This document shows positions 7,315-15,703 of a DNA stretch of 64,000 bases, piece after piece. The position numbers were made by a program, and so were the translations under genes. Every line of letters begins with the position of its first letter. The first letter of the stretch is position 1. Source of the DNA: Lysinibacillus fusiformis (GTDB taxonomy: Bacteria > Bacillota > Bacilli > Bacillales_A > Planococcaceae); assembly GCF_003049525.1 (NCBI RefSeq), contig NZ_PYWL01000001.1:1-64000 (forward strand), read 5' to 3'. A model generated the notes under the pieces. That model ran no database searches. It saw only the letters and a list, made by a program, of their open reading frames with translations, and had not been told where the DNA came from.

Positions 7315-8392
7315 TTATAGTCCCCCTCTTTGGTATCGCTTCTTTATCAAGTTCAAGGTTGGCTGCCTTGCCATTTAATATTGTGTTAGCTATATCGATG
7401 ACTCCATTAATACCAAGAATACGTGTTTCAATTTGACTTATCCGAATAATCAACCCTGTTTCATCTTCTTGTTTTGTAACTGCCGATGCCCAAAGTTCCG
7501 CGAGCTCCTTAAAGTATCTATCAATTACTTCTTGGATGGCATTCTCTATATCTTCAAAAAACCAACCAGATTGTAGGGTAATTGTTGTAATGATATTCAC
7601 TATCGTTTCATTGACAGCGGTGATAGTAACGTTGTGATCAATAGGAGCAAGTCCAACTCCGTCACCTTGCGCATCTAATGGATCCATCAACTGTTGTACT
7701 AACCCCACTAATTCATTGGATGGTTTCGAAAAAGTGGAATCAATAATCGTAACGCCAACAGTGCCACCTCCGTATTTTGCTCGGTAGATACGTGCACCTC
7801 CAACCCCTGGTATATTTCCAACTCGCTCTTTGTAATCGGCGCGATTCCCTCCAAACGAAATGCTTTCAAAGCTATTTAAATAACGCGATCTAAAAGCTTC
7901 TGTATCTTCTTCGTTCTCTCCTGGAATCAACAAATCCGTTAACTGTGCGGTCTCAAGACCTATCATGTAATCAATTGGTATTAGTTGTCCTGTCTCGAAA
8001 TTTCCAATCTCACCTACGGTTTCACACTCCAGCTTAAAAATACCTTTTTCAATTTTTTCAAGGACTACGTAGTTACATTCTTCCTGTGAAAACCGTGTGC
8101 CTATGGGAACATCAATATTGAATATTCCTTTTCGAATAGCTTTCGTTGCAGGAGTCGGACTAAGCCCCCGTTCAGCTGCTCGTCTTATTAAATTTTGTCG
8201 TGATGCCGTATCTGCGAACATTTGATTTTCATAGTTCAGCAATGTAAAAAGAATTTGAGCTGTCTCGGCAGTATTAGCAGCTGTTGCCTGATAAATCAAA
8301 GATGTCTCCCGTTTATCCTGTGTGGGTACATTAGAAAGTTTTTGAACTAATAAATCCTCATAGGAGGTTTTTAAATCGAAAAGTGCTACCAT
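7307..8392 (-). CDS. xkdT: Baseplate J-like protein (XkdT)
   Basis: 361 aa, Mu gp47/baseplate J family, which forms the baseplate wedge and triggers sheath contraction. Recognisable stretches are ASRQNLIRRAAERGLSPTPA near residues 60-80, GENEEDTEAFRSRYLNSF near 155-172 and the GIGG-like NIPGVGGARIYRAKYGGGTV near 188-207. Length is normal for the family. It overlaps xkdS at the start and xkdU by 8 bp at the end. Confidence 0.9.
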   Translation of the reverse strand: MVALFDLKTSYEDLLVQKLSNVPTQDKRETSLIYQATAANTAETAQILFTLLNYENQMFADTASRQNLIRRAAERGLSPTPATKAIRKGIFNIDVPIGTRFSQEECNYVVLEKIEKGIFKLECETVGEIGNFETGQLIPIDYMIGLETAQLTDLLIPGENEEDTEAFRSRYLNSFESISFGGNRADYKERVGNIPGVGGARIYRAKYGGGTVGVTIIDSTFSKPSNELVGLVQQLMDPLDAQGDGVGLAPIDHNVTITAVNETIVNIITTITLQSGWFFEDIENAIQEVIDRYFKELAELWASAVTKQEDETGLIIRISQIETRILGINGVIDIANTILNGKAANLELDKEAIPKRGTISG

Positions 8393-8796
8393 TAATAATC
8401 CACCTCTTTCTCTGCAGTGATTTCACCAAAAATGGTGTGGGCTACGTATTGAACATGCACTTTATTTTTAGTGATTGTTACTTCAAAAGAATCGACTTCC
8501 GTAATGCGATCATCCTGTAATAACGCGTCTTGGATGCGTTGTTTTACTTCGCTGGCGACATATACTGTTGGCTGGCCGATCAAATCATTGGTTTCAAAAC
8601 CTGTGTTCCAACTATAAATTAAATGATTGTATCGCTCGATATTAAGCATAAAAAAAATCGCCTGTTTCATGGCCTCTAGTTCATCAATGGTGCCATAACA
8701 GCGATCTAATTCCTTATTTATTTTAAATGTCTTAGAAGGTTCAATTTCTTCCTCAAAATCGAATGTCAGTCCATCATTTATGACCTGTGGAATCAT
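8392..8796 (-). CDS. xkdS: XkdS-like baseplate protein (DUF2634)
   Basis: 134-135 aa. The TFDFEEEIEPSKTFKINKEL start, the central YNHLIYSWNTGFETNDLIGQ and the closing strand VHVQYVAHTIFGEI match the XkdS/gp25-like group. The frame opens at TTG 8799, but ATG 8796 follows GAGGTGATTTG and is the better start. It overlaps xkdR by 3-4 bp (ATGA), a coupled baseplate operon. Confidence 0.85.
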   Translation of the reverse strand: MIPQVINDGLTFDFEEEIEPSKTFKINKELDRCYGTIDELEAMKQAIFFMLNIERYNHLIYSWNTGFETNDLIGQPTVYVASEVKQRIQDALLQDDRITEVDSFEVTITKNKVHVQYVAHTIFGEITAEKEVDY

Positions 8797-9134
8797 CAAA
8801 TCACCTCTTTGTCTATGATTAAATAATGTTGACCACCATGCACGCGGATCATCGTCACCTTGTCACCCGTAATTAAGCCATTATAGACTTTGTATATCTG
8901 CTCTGCTCCACCATCCACACCCATCTCTACTTCATAATCCATTACAGCACGGGTGAGCTTCAATTGTTCTCCTTTTAAAATCAATTTCTGATCAATTTGT
9001 ACTTCTAGCGGATTTACACTTAATACATTGCCATAAATAACCGTAGCGAGCTTTTGGGCATTCAGAACTCCCAACACAAGTTTTTGAATTTCTTTTAATA
9101 TATCTTCCATACTACGCAATGAAATCACCGCCAA
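8796..9134 (-). CDS. xkdR: XkdR-like protein (DUF2577)
   Basis: 112 aa. The family is a small OB-like or spike-associated protein in contractile tails. Visible features are VIYGNVLSVNPLEVQIDQKL and a C-terminal strand KVTMIRVHGGQHYLIIDKEV. The frame begins at TTG 9134, inside xkdQ. TTG at codon 6 (after GGCGGTGATTTCA) or ATG at codon 9 could also be the start, and I cannot decide between them. Position between xkdQ and xkdS is as in PBSX. Confidence 0.82.
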   Translation of the reverse strand: MAVISLRSMEDILKEIQKLVLGVLNAQKLATVIYGNVLSVNPLEVQIDQKLILKGEQLKLTRAVMDYEVEMGVDGGAEQIYKVYNGLITGDKVTMIRVHGGQHYLIIDKEVI

Positions 9135-10074
9135 TCAGCGATAAATCCATACTATAATTAGATTCTTTGAAGGTATGCCTCACACTTTCAACCATCATGA
9201 AATTAGCCACTGATAAGTCACCAACATCCAACAGTACCGCTACCTGACTACCACCACGTACAATTGGATTACCAAATACTTTATTTATGTGTAGCTTTCT
9301 CGATTTACGATTATAAAAATTAAGCATGCTTTCTGCTTTAGCTTTGCCGTTTACTCCTTCATCGAACTTATCTGTTAACTGAAGTACACCCCATTCAGTC
9401 ATTCTGCTTTCACTTTCGGCCATGAAAGTAGCACGTTCACCTGTTTCTTTATTTTCACGTACTAACTTGATTTTGTTGTACGTATTTTCATCAATGGATG
9501 AAGTGTATTCAAACGACTCACCTGATTCTTCATCTATCAGTAAATCTGTTTGAAGTGTCTTAGCTTCACGTAAATTCAAAGCTCCAAAGTCATCATAGAG
9601 CACAAATAGCCTTTGAGTATTGAGAGTCGTTTCAGCCAAGGCATTAGCCATAACCGTGAACAGTTCTTGATTATCTTCAACCATACAAGGTAGTACATAC
9701 TTTGTATTGTCTATAGTACCAGTCTTTAACTTAAAGTTCTTTGCAATTAATTGAAGTACTTGAGTAGCTGTTCTATTCTCATACCTATAGGTTTCTTTAT
9801 TTTTAAAGTAGCGCAACTGATCGTAACAAGTAACTGTAATGATCCTGTTATTCGAACGTTTCTTAGTAAAAACAAAACCTTTGAAAATCTTGTGTCCATC
9901 ATATTCGAATATGACTTCATCACCCTCATGAAAGCTGAGCATACCATCCTTTATTACATTGAATGTCAATTTTCCTGGAGTGCCTTTTCGATGGGTTTCC
10001 CACACTATACCTTCCTCTACGGCACATTCATATAGTTGCCCCTTACTCTTGATACATAGTTTTGATTTAGCCAA
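9112..10074 (-). CDS. xkdQ: XkdQ-like baseplate hub protein (late-control D fold)
   Basis: 320 aa, related to gpD/gp27-type hub proteins that sit under the tail tube. Recognisable stretches are GTPGKLTFNVIKDGMLSFHE, RYENRTATQVLQLIAKNFKL, and a long C-terminal region ending LSLIGGDFIA. The start is TTG 10074, placed behind AGGTG and overlapping xkdP by 8 bp. Length matches the PBSX protein closely. Confidence 0.87.
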   Translation of the reverse strand: MAKSKLCIKSKGQLYECAVEEGIVWETHRKGTPGKLTFNVIKDGMLSFHEGDEVIFEYDGHKIFKGFVFTKKRSNNRIITVTCYDQLRYFKNKETYRYENRTATQVLQLIAKNFKLKTGTIDNTKYVLPCMVEDNQELFTVMANALAETTLNTQRLFVLYDDFGALNLREAKTLQTDLLIDEESGESFEYTSSIDENTYNKIKLVRENKETGERATFMAESESRMTEWGVLQLTDKFDEGVNGKAKAESMLNFYNRKSRKLHINKVFGNPIVRGGSQVAVLLDVGDLSVANFMMVESVRHTFKESNYSMDLSLIGGDFIA

Positions 10075-10750
10075 GTTTTATCACCTGCCCAGATTTAATA
10101 ACGTTTGGATTACTAATATTATTAATTTTTGCTAACTCGGTGTATTTAGAGCCATCACCTAAGTACTTCTTAGCAATGGCCCACAATGTTTCTCCTGCTT
10201 TAACAGTATGCGTTTTCGGGGTTTCTTTTCCTGTAGTTGGCCGCTTCTGCTCTACTACAGCTTTCGATGCGGCCTTTGCTGTACTTCCTGCATTATTAGC
10301 TTTTGTAGCTGGTTTCAAGTTGATTTTTTTATTGCCGTACTCCCTGTATTGTTTTAACTGGATTCGTACAATTACATCAAAGCCATTATCGGCTGATTCC
10401 TTAATCTCATAATCCTCAATCGATACAGTCATGTTTGTGTCAAATAATAAATTACCTGTAGGCATCATACGATTTACGAGAAATCGAAAAGGTTTGTCAG
10501 AGATTTTTAATTTTTTAAGTTTACTAAGGTAAAATGCAGCTGGTTGAAAACCATTCGGATAAACAGCAAATGGGTAGTTAACGTTGGGCAGTAATACCTC
10601 AAAATCTATATTCGTTAGTCCTGTTTTTTTTATTACATTTACTTCTCCCTCATTCATTAACACTACAGTTTCGTTTCTGCCATTAATCTTCAGAGCGAGT
10701 TCGGAAGGTGCGATTGGAAACTGTAAGTCATCTAGAAAAAAATTATACAT
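10067..10750 (-). CDS. xkdP: XkdP-like LysM protein of the tail
   Basis: 227 aa. The N-terminal ~150 residues are the tail-specific domain (FFLDDLQFPIAPSELALKIN). A low-complexity linker rich in Ala and Lys (about 148-178) leads to a single C-terminal LysM domain (HTVKAGETLWAIAKKYLGDG, then NNISNPNVIKSGQVIKLG). LysM binds peptidoglycan, and in tails it is thought to help the tube or spike engage the wall. The gene overlaps both neighbours. Confidence 0.88.
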   Translation of the reverse strand: MYNFFLDDLQFPIAPSELALKINGRNETVVLMNEGEVNVIKKTGLTNIDFEVLLPNVNYPFAVYPNGFQPAAFYLSKLKKLKISDKPFRFLVNRMMPTGNLLFDTNMTVSIEDYEIKESADNGFDVIVRIQLKQYREYGNKKINLKPATKANNAGSTAKAASKAVVEQKRPTTGKETPKTHTVKAGETLWAIAKKYLGDGSKYTELAKINNISNPNVIKSGQVIKLG

Positions 10751-12668
10751 CTTCGATTGAACCCCCTTCTGCTAGCATTCCTGAAACTTCTTCAACACGT
10801 TGACCAAATCTATCAATAATGCCATCAATATCTAATTCACTGCTAATTCGGTTTTCATTTTTCATATCTACTTTGATTTCTGCCGTCGTATAACGATTGA
10901 TTGCTTCACGTTCAGCTATATCACGGAGATACTTTAAATCCTCATTCATTATTTTAATACCTTCCGTTGCCCTCTCAGTATTGTCCGCTGTTTTCTTACC
11001 TAACTCATTACCTTTATCGAGTTTGTCACCTAAAGCTAACGCATTATCAATGTCATTTTTTATCTTGTCATCTTTAATATTATTGCTTTTTTCTTCACCC
11101 GATTTGAATAGGTTGGCCCCCCAATCGTAGCCTTTATCCCAAGACTTACCAAGGTCCTTAAATTCCATTTTTGGTGCTTCCCAATAATCATCAGGAGCTT
11201 CTCCAATCCAGTTATCCAAAACTCCTCTAAGACCTTTTAGATCACTTGTAATGGACTCTCGGTGACTATACTCTGTACCCATTTTTAAACCTACAGAAGA
11301 TGAAATATTCTCTGGTAATAGATTCACAAACCAATTCCAAGCTTGTATCGCCAAGTTAACTGCGTCAACAATAGCATTAACAAAGCTTGTAGCAAATCCA
11401 TCCCATCCACTTACCATTGAAATAATTAAATCTAACATATTAGTTGCTAGATTATAAAACAATTTATTTACGGAATACGTCTTATTTTTCGATACATTTA
11501 CAAAAAATTCCACAAAAGAGGCCCACAAATTCCACATATAGGCTACTCTATTATAAATCAATGATCCTAACACCATGAATGCCCCAGCTATTATTCCTGT
11601 AGCACTAACCGAGGTCCCAGCAAAATAATTGAAAGCAGCTACCGCTAAATAGAAAAGACCAATAAGAATAACAATGGCTATTACTAAAATAAATATTGGA
11701 TTGGCTGCTATCGCTGCATTTAAGCCCCATGCTGCAGCTGTTGCCGCTGATGTTGCAGAGACACTCGTCCATGTAGTCGCCGTTAATAATCCAATCGCAA
11801 GCGTTCTTAGACCAGTCCAAATTATACTGGCTATTTCAGCTGCTTTTACTAGTAGTAAAGCAGACTCATATACTAACATTGCTGCTGCAACAGTACTTAT
11901 TATAGGAACTATAAATGACCAACTATCCTTTAAACTTCCATCAGGTATAAGAAAATTCAATGTACTGGAGACAACTGAAGATAATTTCTCCATAGCAATG
12001 GTCACATTTTGCATGAGCTCCTTAAATGGATCGCTTTTTGCAATTTCACTTAATTTCGCTAAGATACCATCAATAGCCATCCCAAGCACAGCATTCCTTA
12101 TACTATTTGCAGAAATCTTACCACTACTTCCTATTTCTCTGATTTTATCAATTAATACACTAAGGTAATTCGTAGTATTTTGGGCACCACTTGACGTAGT
12201 CTGTAATACGGCGTTTAAACCTTCGCCTTGAAGGTTTCCACTTCCCATTGCTTGTGTAAATGGTTGCTCGGTTGTTTGTAAATCATTATTGATTAACCTA
12301 GATGTGGTATTAGTCTCGTTGGACAAGAGTACTCTCCCAACTACTTGAAAATCAAAATATTTACCTACTAACTCCTTAACTTTATTTAATAACCCACTAA
12401 CTGCAATAGTTCCATCCCTAATGTTGTTGCTAAAATTTTGTAGAGCATGATCAGCCTTACGAATTTCGTTTTCAACTTTGTTAAATTGCTCAGCAGTTTT
12501 AGCTAATTCTCTTTGAGCTAGTTGAACACTAGAGATATCCATCATTTGACCAGAAGCTGCATGCATAGCTTCCAACTGATTGACCATCCTGGAAACCATA
12601 TTATGCATGGCTTTAATTGGTTTACTTAAACGATCTTCAACTTGTATTGCCGTACGGATTGTAGCCAT
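10743..12668 (-). CDS. xkdO: Tail tape measure protein (XkdO-like, short)
   Basis: 641 aa. The N-terminal ~115 residues are coiled coil (IQVEDRLSKPIKAMHNMVSR). The middle has several hydrophobic helices (residues ~250-400, e.g. AAMLVYESALLLVKAAEIAS and PIFILVIAIVILIGLFYLAV), as is usual for tape measures. The C-terminal ~100 residues are charged and helical. PBSX XkdO is about twice as long, so the tail should be correspondingly shorter; at ~0.15 nm per residue it would be near 95 nm. A normal GAGGTGAG site precedes ATG 12668. It is separated from xkdN by an unusual 260-bp gap holding a promoter-like element and a terminator. Confidence 0.87.
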   Translation of the reverse strand: MATIRTAIQVEDRLSKPIKAMHNMVSRMVNQLEAMHAASGQMMDISSVQLAQRELAKTAEQFNKVENEIRKADHALQNFSNNIRDGTIAVSGLLNKVKELVGKYFDFQVVGRVLLSNETNTTSRLINNDLQTTEQPFTQAMGSGNLQGEGLNAVLQTTSSGAQNTTNYLSVLIDKIREIGSSGKISANSIRNAVLGMAIDGILAKLSEIAKSDPFKELMQNVTIAMEKLSSVVSSTLNFLIPDGSLKDSWSFIVPIISTVAAAMLVYESALLLVKAAEIASIIWTGLRTLAIGLLTATTWTSVSATSAATAAAWGLNAAIAANPIFILVIAIVILIGLFYLAVAAFNYFAGTSVSATGIIAGAFMVLGSLIYNRVAYMWNLWASFVEFFVNVSKNKTYSVNKLFYNLATNMLDLIISMVSGWDGFATSFVNAIVDAVNLAIQAWNWFVNLLPENISSSVGLKMGTEYSHRESITSDLKGLRGVLDNWIGEAPDDYWEAPKMEFKDLGKSWDKGYDWGANLFKSGEEKSNNIKDDKIKNDIDNALALGDKLDKGNELGKKTADNTERATEGIKIMNEDLKYLRDIAEREAINRYTTAEIKVDMKNENRISSELDIDGIIDRFGQRVEEVSGMLAEGGSIEDV

Positions 12669-12686
12669 GAACTCTCACCTCTTTAT

Positions 12687-12716
12687 AAAAAAAAAGCATC
12701 CTTCTCAAAGGATACT
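12687..12716 (-). terminator. Intrinsic terminator directly upstream of the tape measure gene
   Basis: A 9-bp stem with one mismatch (12695-12703 with 12708-12716, loop CTCA in plus orientation) is followed on the minus strand by a run of nine T. Its place inside the tail operon, about 20 bp before xkdO, means late transcription must read through or restart. A T-run also follows on the plus strand. Confidence 0.7.
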
Positions 12717-12793
12717 TTTTTGGCTATGTTTAATAGTTTGAACTTTAACTCTCCCTATTCACAAGTAAAGCTATACGTTTTATGACATTTCCA
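12690..12793 (-). ncRNA. Possible ~100-nt small RNA between xkdN and xkdO
   Basis: A promoter-like pair at 12799-12826 points leftward and the strong terminator at 12687-12716 lies ~100 bp downstream, with no start codon plus ribosome binding site and reading frame between. A short independent transcript would result. Only sequence motifs support this; it may equally be a leader or attenuator of xkdO. Confidence 0.25.
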
Positions 12794-12798
12794 ACTAT

Positions 12799-12826
12799 AT
12801 ATTATCCAGCATAGTTGAATTTGCAA
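12799..12826 (-). promoter_or_regulatory. Candidate SigA promoter inside the tail operon
   Basis: -35 TTGCAA (12821-12826), 16-bp spacer, -10 TAATAT (12799-12804). AACTAT and ATAGTT flank the -10 as a short inverted repeat. Moderate consensus match only. Confidence 0.35.
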
Positions 12827-12931
12827 GACTCCAAAATTGACAAAAATTAAATGAATAAATGTCTCTTTTTACACGATCATTTATTTAAAGATACGTATTT
12901 AGGAAAGCCATTTAGGCTAATTAGCTACTTT

Positions 12932-13560
12932 CTAACGCTTTCGACCTTTTTTAGACCCTCGTTTTGCCTCGCGTTCTTGCTTCTTATCTTCTTCGATTTT
13001 GATCCGTAGAGACGCTATAATACAAGCTTTATCTGCCAAGGATAGAGACACATATTCAGACGGAAGGCGACGCATTTTATGCACCCACCAGTGCATTATA
13101 TTAGCTTCACCATCACCGTCGTCTATTAGTTTTTTATTTCTTCAACCATATCCTCTAACTCCGCTTGATAGCCATTGACTTCCTGTGCTACCGCTGAGGC
13201 ATCTGCAATTTCACCGATTGTCAGCATCTTTCCAAGTAAAGCATCTGCCCCCATTACGTTATAAGAATCCTGTAGTTCCTTATCATTTAAATTAGGATAT
13301 ACAATAGATTCAACAGTTAATAAACGTTGGTATTTAAAATGATCAAAATCAGTATTATACTGCCCCTTTCTCTTACCTTGCATGATCATAGAGCGCTTAG
13401 TAGATTCAGATTTTAATTCCTCGTCCCGTTCTGGCGAAATTGGCGCGAACTCCCATTCAATTGGATGACCTTGTTCATCCACAAATTTCTTTGAAATAGC
13501 ATGCTTAATATTTTCATTTTGTTTTTTATTGTGTGCAAAAAATGCGGTTAAGTTTGACAT
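12932..13560 (-). CDS. XkdN-T: tail assembly chaperone extended by programmed -1 frameshift
   Basis: Ribosomes that slip by -1 on A AAA AAC (13129-13135) would read past the xkdN stop into a 65-codon frame beginning LIDDGDGEANIMHWWVHKMR and ending KKGRKR* at 12932. This frame has no start signal of its own. It begins exactly at the slip site and encodes a plausible domain: a helical middle (MRRLPSEYVSLSLADKACII) and a very basic tail. The fused product would be about 209 aa. Dual G and G-T chaperones made this way lie between tail tube and tape measure genes in many tailed phages and coat the tape measure during assembly. The position here is exactly that. Confidence 0.75.
13126..13560 (-). 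CDS. xkdN: XkdN-like tail assembly chaperone (short form)
   Basis: 144 aa. Recognisable parts are NLTAFFAHNKKQNENIKHAI at the start, EWEFAPISPERDEELKSEST, and YPNLNDKELQDSYNVMGADA with LLGKMLTIGEIADA. This is the unshifted product, ending ...EEIKN* at the slippery heptamer. It corresponds to phage gpG-type chaperones. It follows the tail tube gene with a hairpin between them, and the frameshift product is annotated separately. Confidence 0.85.
   Translation of the reverse strand: MSNLTAFFAHNKKQNENIKHAISKKFVDEQGHPIEWEFAPISPERDEELKSESTKRSMIMQGKRKGQYNTDFDHFKYQRLLTVESIVYPNLNDKELQDSYNVMGADALLGKMLTIGEIADASAVAQEVNGYQAELEDMVEEIKN
13129..13135 (-). promoter_or_regulatory. Slippery heptamer A AAA AAC for -1 frameshifting
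   Basis: On the minus strand the last sense codons are ATA AAA AAC followed by TAA. A AAA AAC is in the X XXY YYZ register and is one of the most efficient bacterial -1 slip motifs. The zero-frame stop directly follows, which favours pausing. No strong downstream pseudoknot was identified by eye. Confidence 0.78.
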
Positions 13561-13588
13561 AATTAATCACCATATCCTTTTTATTTAT

Positions 13589-13616
13589 ATTTAAAAGAGC
13601 TCACATAATGAGCTCT
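13589..13616 (-). terminator. Attenuator-like hairpin after the tail tube gene
   Basis: A perfect 8-bp stem AGAGCTCA/TGAGCTCT (13596-13603 with 13609-13616) is followed on the minus strand by TTTAAAT. It probably trims transcription after the abundant tube gene rather than stopping it completely. Confidence 0.45.
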
Positions 13617-13620
13617 CATC

Positions 13621-14142
13621 CTATAACATTTCTTGTAAAGTTGTAAATTCTTCTGGCATATCCCAATCCTCGAAAGTGAAATCAATGGAATCTTCTAAGT
13701 ACTCCGCATCTGCATCTAATGCAGCGATGATACCTCCATCCATATTACAATCAACTAAAATAGTTGTTTGGCGACCTACTGACGCTGAGCCATCTTCATT
13801 AGTCACTTGGATATCAAAATAAATATCCTGCCCAGTGTCTTTGTATCGCTTTAATAACTTACGGAATATTGACGTATTAAAGTGGAATGTAGCGCTGCCT
13901 GAATATTCTGCTCCAGTAGCCTTATTACCCTTAGCTACACGCCCCATAATAGGAACTTGCGTTTTAGTTTTATCCATACGGGCTTCTAAATTAATTAATT
14001 GAGCAAATAAGTAACGACTTCCTTCCACCGTCACGTATGCTCGACCTTGTGCACCATGAATGGCATTACGAGCATGCATTGTAGCATCTGCAAAATACTG
14101 TAAATTCAATGGAATTAATGTTTTGTTTGATTTCGGTTTCAT
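13621..14142 (-). CDS. xkdM: Tail tube protein (XkdM-like)
   Basis: 173 aa. The body from about residue 22 (MHARNAIHGAQGRAYVTVEG) to the end matches XkdM-type tubes: KTKTQVPIMGRVAKGNKATG, then STFH-like strands and EYLEDSIDFTFEDWDMPEEF at the C-terminus. The N-terminal extension (MKPKSNKTLIPLNLQYFADA) resembles the LNLQYFA leader of phage structural proteins. A strong GGGGAGGA site 7 nt before ATG 14142 supports the long form. It lies 15 bp after the sheath gene, the standard sheath-tube pair of contractile tails. Confidence 0.88.
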   Translation of the reverse strand: MKPKSNKTLIPLNLQYFADATMHARNAIHGAQGRAYVTVEGSRYLFAQLINLEARMDKTKTQVPIMGRVAKGNKATGAEYSGSATFHFNTSIFRKLLKRYKDTGQDIYFDIQVTNEDGSASVGRQTTILVDCNMDGGIIAALDADAEYLEDSIDFTFEDWDMPEEFTTLQEML

Positions 14143-14157
14143 CTGTTTGTCCTCCCC

Positions 14158-15480
14158 TTAAGCTACTGTTGTTGTGATGTAAAGTTGTGACATTGCAACC
14201 GTAGGAATCACGACTTCATTTACTACAACAGCTTTCTTTGAATTACCTTGCGCCACCGTTAGTTCATCTTTGTTGTAATTTTGGATAGCTCTAATACGCT
14301 GCATTTCCTTTCGATGACTACCAATGTCATTCCATAAAGAAATACGACCATCTTGATCATTTGGCACCTGACCTAAATAACGAGTGTTAAATAATTGAGC
14401 TGTATCAATCGCAAGCTGATCTAGTACACGAATGACTTGATTCATACTGAAATCTTCATTTTTATCACCTGTGAATGATGTAAATGTATTCACATCTTCA
14501 AGTACGCGAATTTCTTCACCTACACGATGGAAAACATATTTACCAGCATTCAATAAAGTTGTGAGCTGTGATTGTGTCTTTGTTTCAGACATATCAAGAG
14601 TAAATTCACCACTGTATGTTTTATTAGTATTCGACTTATTTACAGCAACTCCAGCCTGTGCTCCAGTTGCCCAATATACAGCACCGAACACTTCTTCATT
14701 CGTTCCTTTAGCATCATTTTGTACATCGATAATACCTTCATGGTCAGTGAGGCCAAGTTTATGACCTACAAGTTGGAACTTACCACCTATTTGGTCTCGA
14801 ATACGCTTTGTATACTCAACATACAACGATTTAATTGAGCTTTCGGAAGATAAGCAGCCTAGTGTATTAATACCATATGCTTCTAAAGCATCTAGTGCCT
14901 CTTGGTGTGCTCCACCTGTAATGGCTAAGCCATTGGAACCTCCAGCTAATGCTGTACCAGCTGTAGCTGCTAATGTCGCATTCGCTTTAAATACGACAAA
15001 ATCATTGGCGATTAAGTCTGTAGCAGCAGCTACCGCAATTTGCTCGTCTACTAACACATTAGCTAGCAATGTTTTAACATCGAATTTCGATGGCTCATCA
15101 ACATTTGCCTGAATAACAATCGTAATATCATTCCCTCGAGCACCTTTGTATTTAGCGGTTGCAAATTCATTTGTTGCTGCCTCTGCCTCCAAAGCAAGTT
15201 TGTAAAAATAAACCGTAATCGCATTTTTAAATACATCACGGATACCTTTCAATTTTGAGTCCATATACTCATAACCAAAAATTTTGCGAGAATCCTTTCG
15301 TAAATCCTCTTCCGTTACAGCAAATACTTCACCATCTACGCCCCAGTCAAGTGCAATTGGCAAACCAACATAACCACGATTGCTTAGATTTACAAATGCA
15401 CGAGTAGCGCTAATAAAATTATGATATTTCCCTGGTAATACTTTGTTTTGTGATAAAAATACTCCTCCACCTAACGTCAT
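14158..15480 (-). CDS. xkdK: Contractile tail sheath protein (XkdK-like)
   Basis: 440 aa, the expected sheath length. It has an N-terminal handshake arm region (TLGGGVFLSQNKVLPGKYHN), GRGYVGLP-like entry, a variable middle domain with Ala-rich segments (about 115-200), and a conserved C-terminal domain (DVNTFTSFTGDKNEDFSMNQ, RYLGQVPNDQDGRISLWNDI). GGGAGG precedes ATG 15480. The presence of a sheath makes this a contractile (R-type) rather than a flexible (F-type) particle. Confidence 0.92.
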   Translation of the reverse strand: MTLGGGVFLSQNKVLPGKYHNFISATRAFVNLSNRGYVGLPIALDWGVDGEVFAVTEEDLRKDSRKIFGYEYMDSKLKGIRDVFKNAITVYFYKLALEAEAATNEFATAKYKGARGNDITIVIQANVDEPSKFDVKTLLANVLVDEQIAVAAATDLIANDFVVFKANATLAATAGTALAGGSNGLAITGGAHQEALDALEAYGINTLGCLSSESSIKSLYVEYTKRIRDQIGGKFQLVGHKLGLTDHEGIIDVQNDAKGTNEEVFGAVYWATGAQAGVAVNKSNTNKTYSGEFTLDMSETKTQSQLTTLLNAGKYVFHRVGEEIRVLEDVNTFTSFTGDKNEDFSMNQVIRVLDQLAIDTAQLFNTRYLGQVPNDQDGRISLWNDIGSHRKEMQRIRAIQNYNKDELTVAQGNSKKAVVVNEVVIPTVAMSQLYITTTVA

Positions 15481-15481
15481 A

Positions 15482-15703
15482 TTAATTACCTCCCTTATCG
15501 AAATTTTTCAGTATTTCATCCACTTGAGCAAACGAATAGGTTTTTTCTAACTCTAACAATGCATTGAGTGCATCACGTCGATATTTATATTTTTGACTTT
15601 TCGCAAGTTGACCTTTTGTAAATTTAGGCATTTTTGCAATAATCACCTTTTCGTTATTTTTACTTTCCGTCGACTCAACCTTCTTCTGAATTGCTTTCGC
15701 CAA
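15482..15703 (-). CDS. YqzN/YkzM-like small protein before the sheath gene
   Basis: 73 aa, Lys-rich N-terminus then a compact helical domain (FTKGQLAKSQKYKYRRDALN, ALLELEKTYSFAQVDEIL). In skin and PBSX elements a short YqzN/YkzM protein occupies precisely this slot. The start TTG 15703 overlaps the end of the XkdJ-like gene, and the stop is 1 bp before the sheath start, so the three are coupled. The role is unknown. Confidence 0.72.
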   Translation of the reverse strand: MAKAIQKKVESTESKNNEKVIIAKMPKFTKGQLAKSQKYKYRRDALNALLELEKTYSFAQVDEILKNFDKGGN

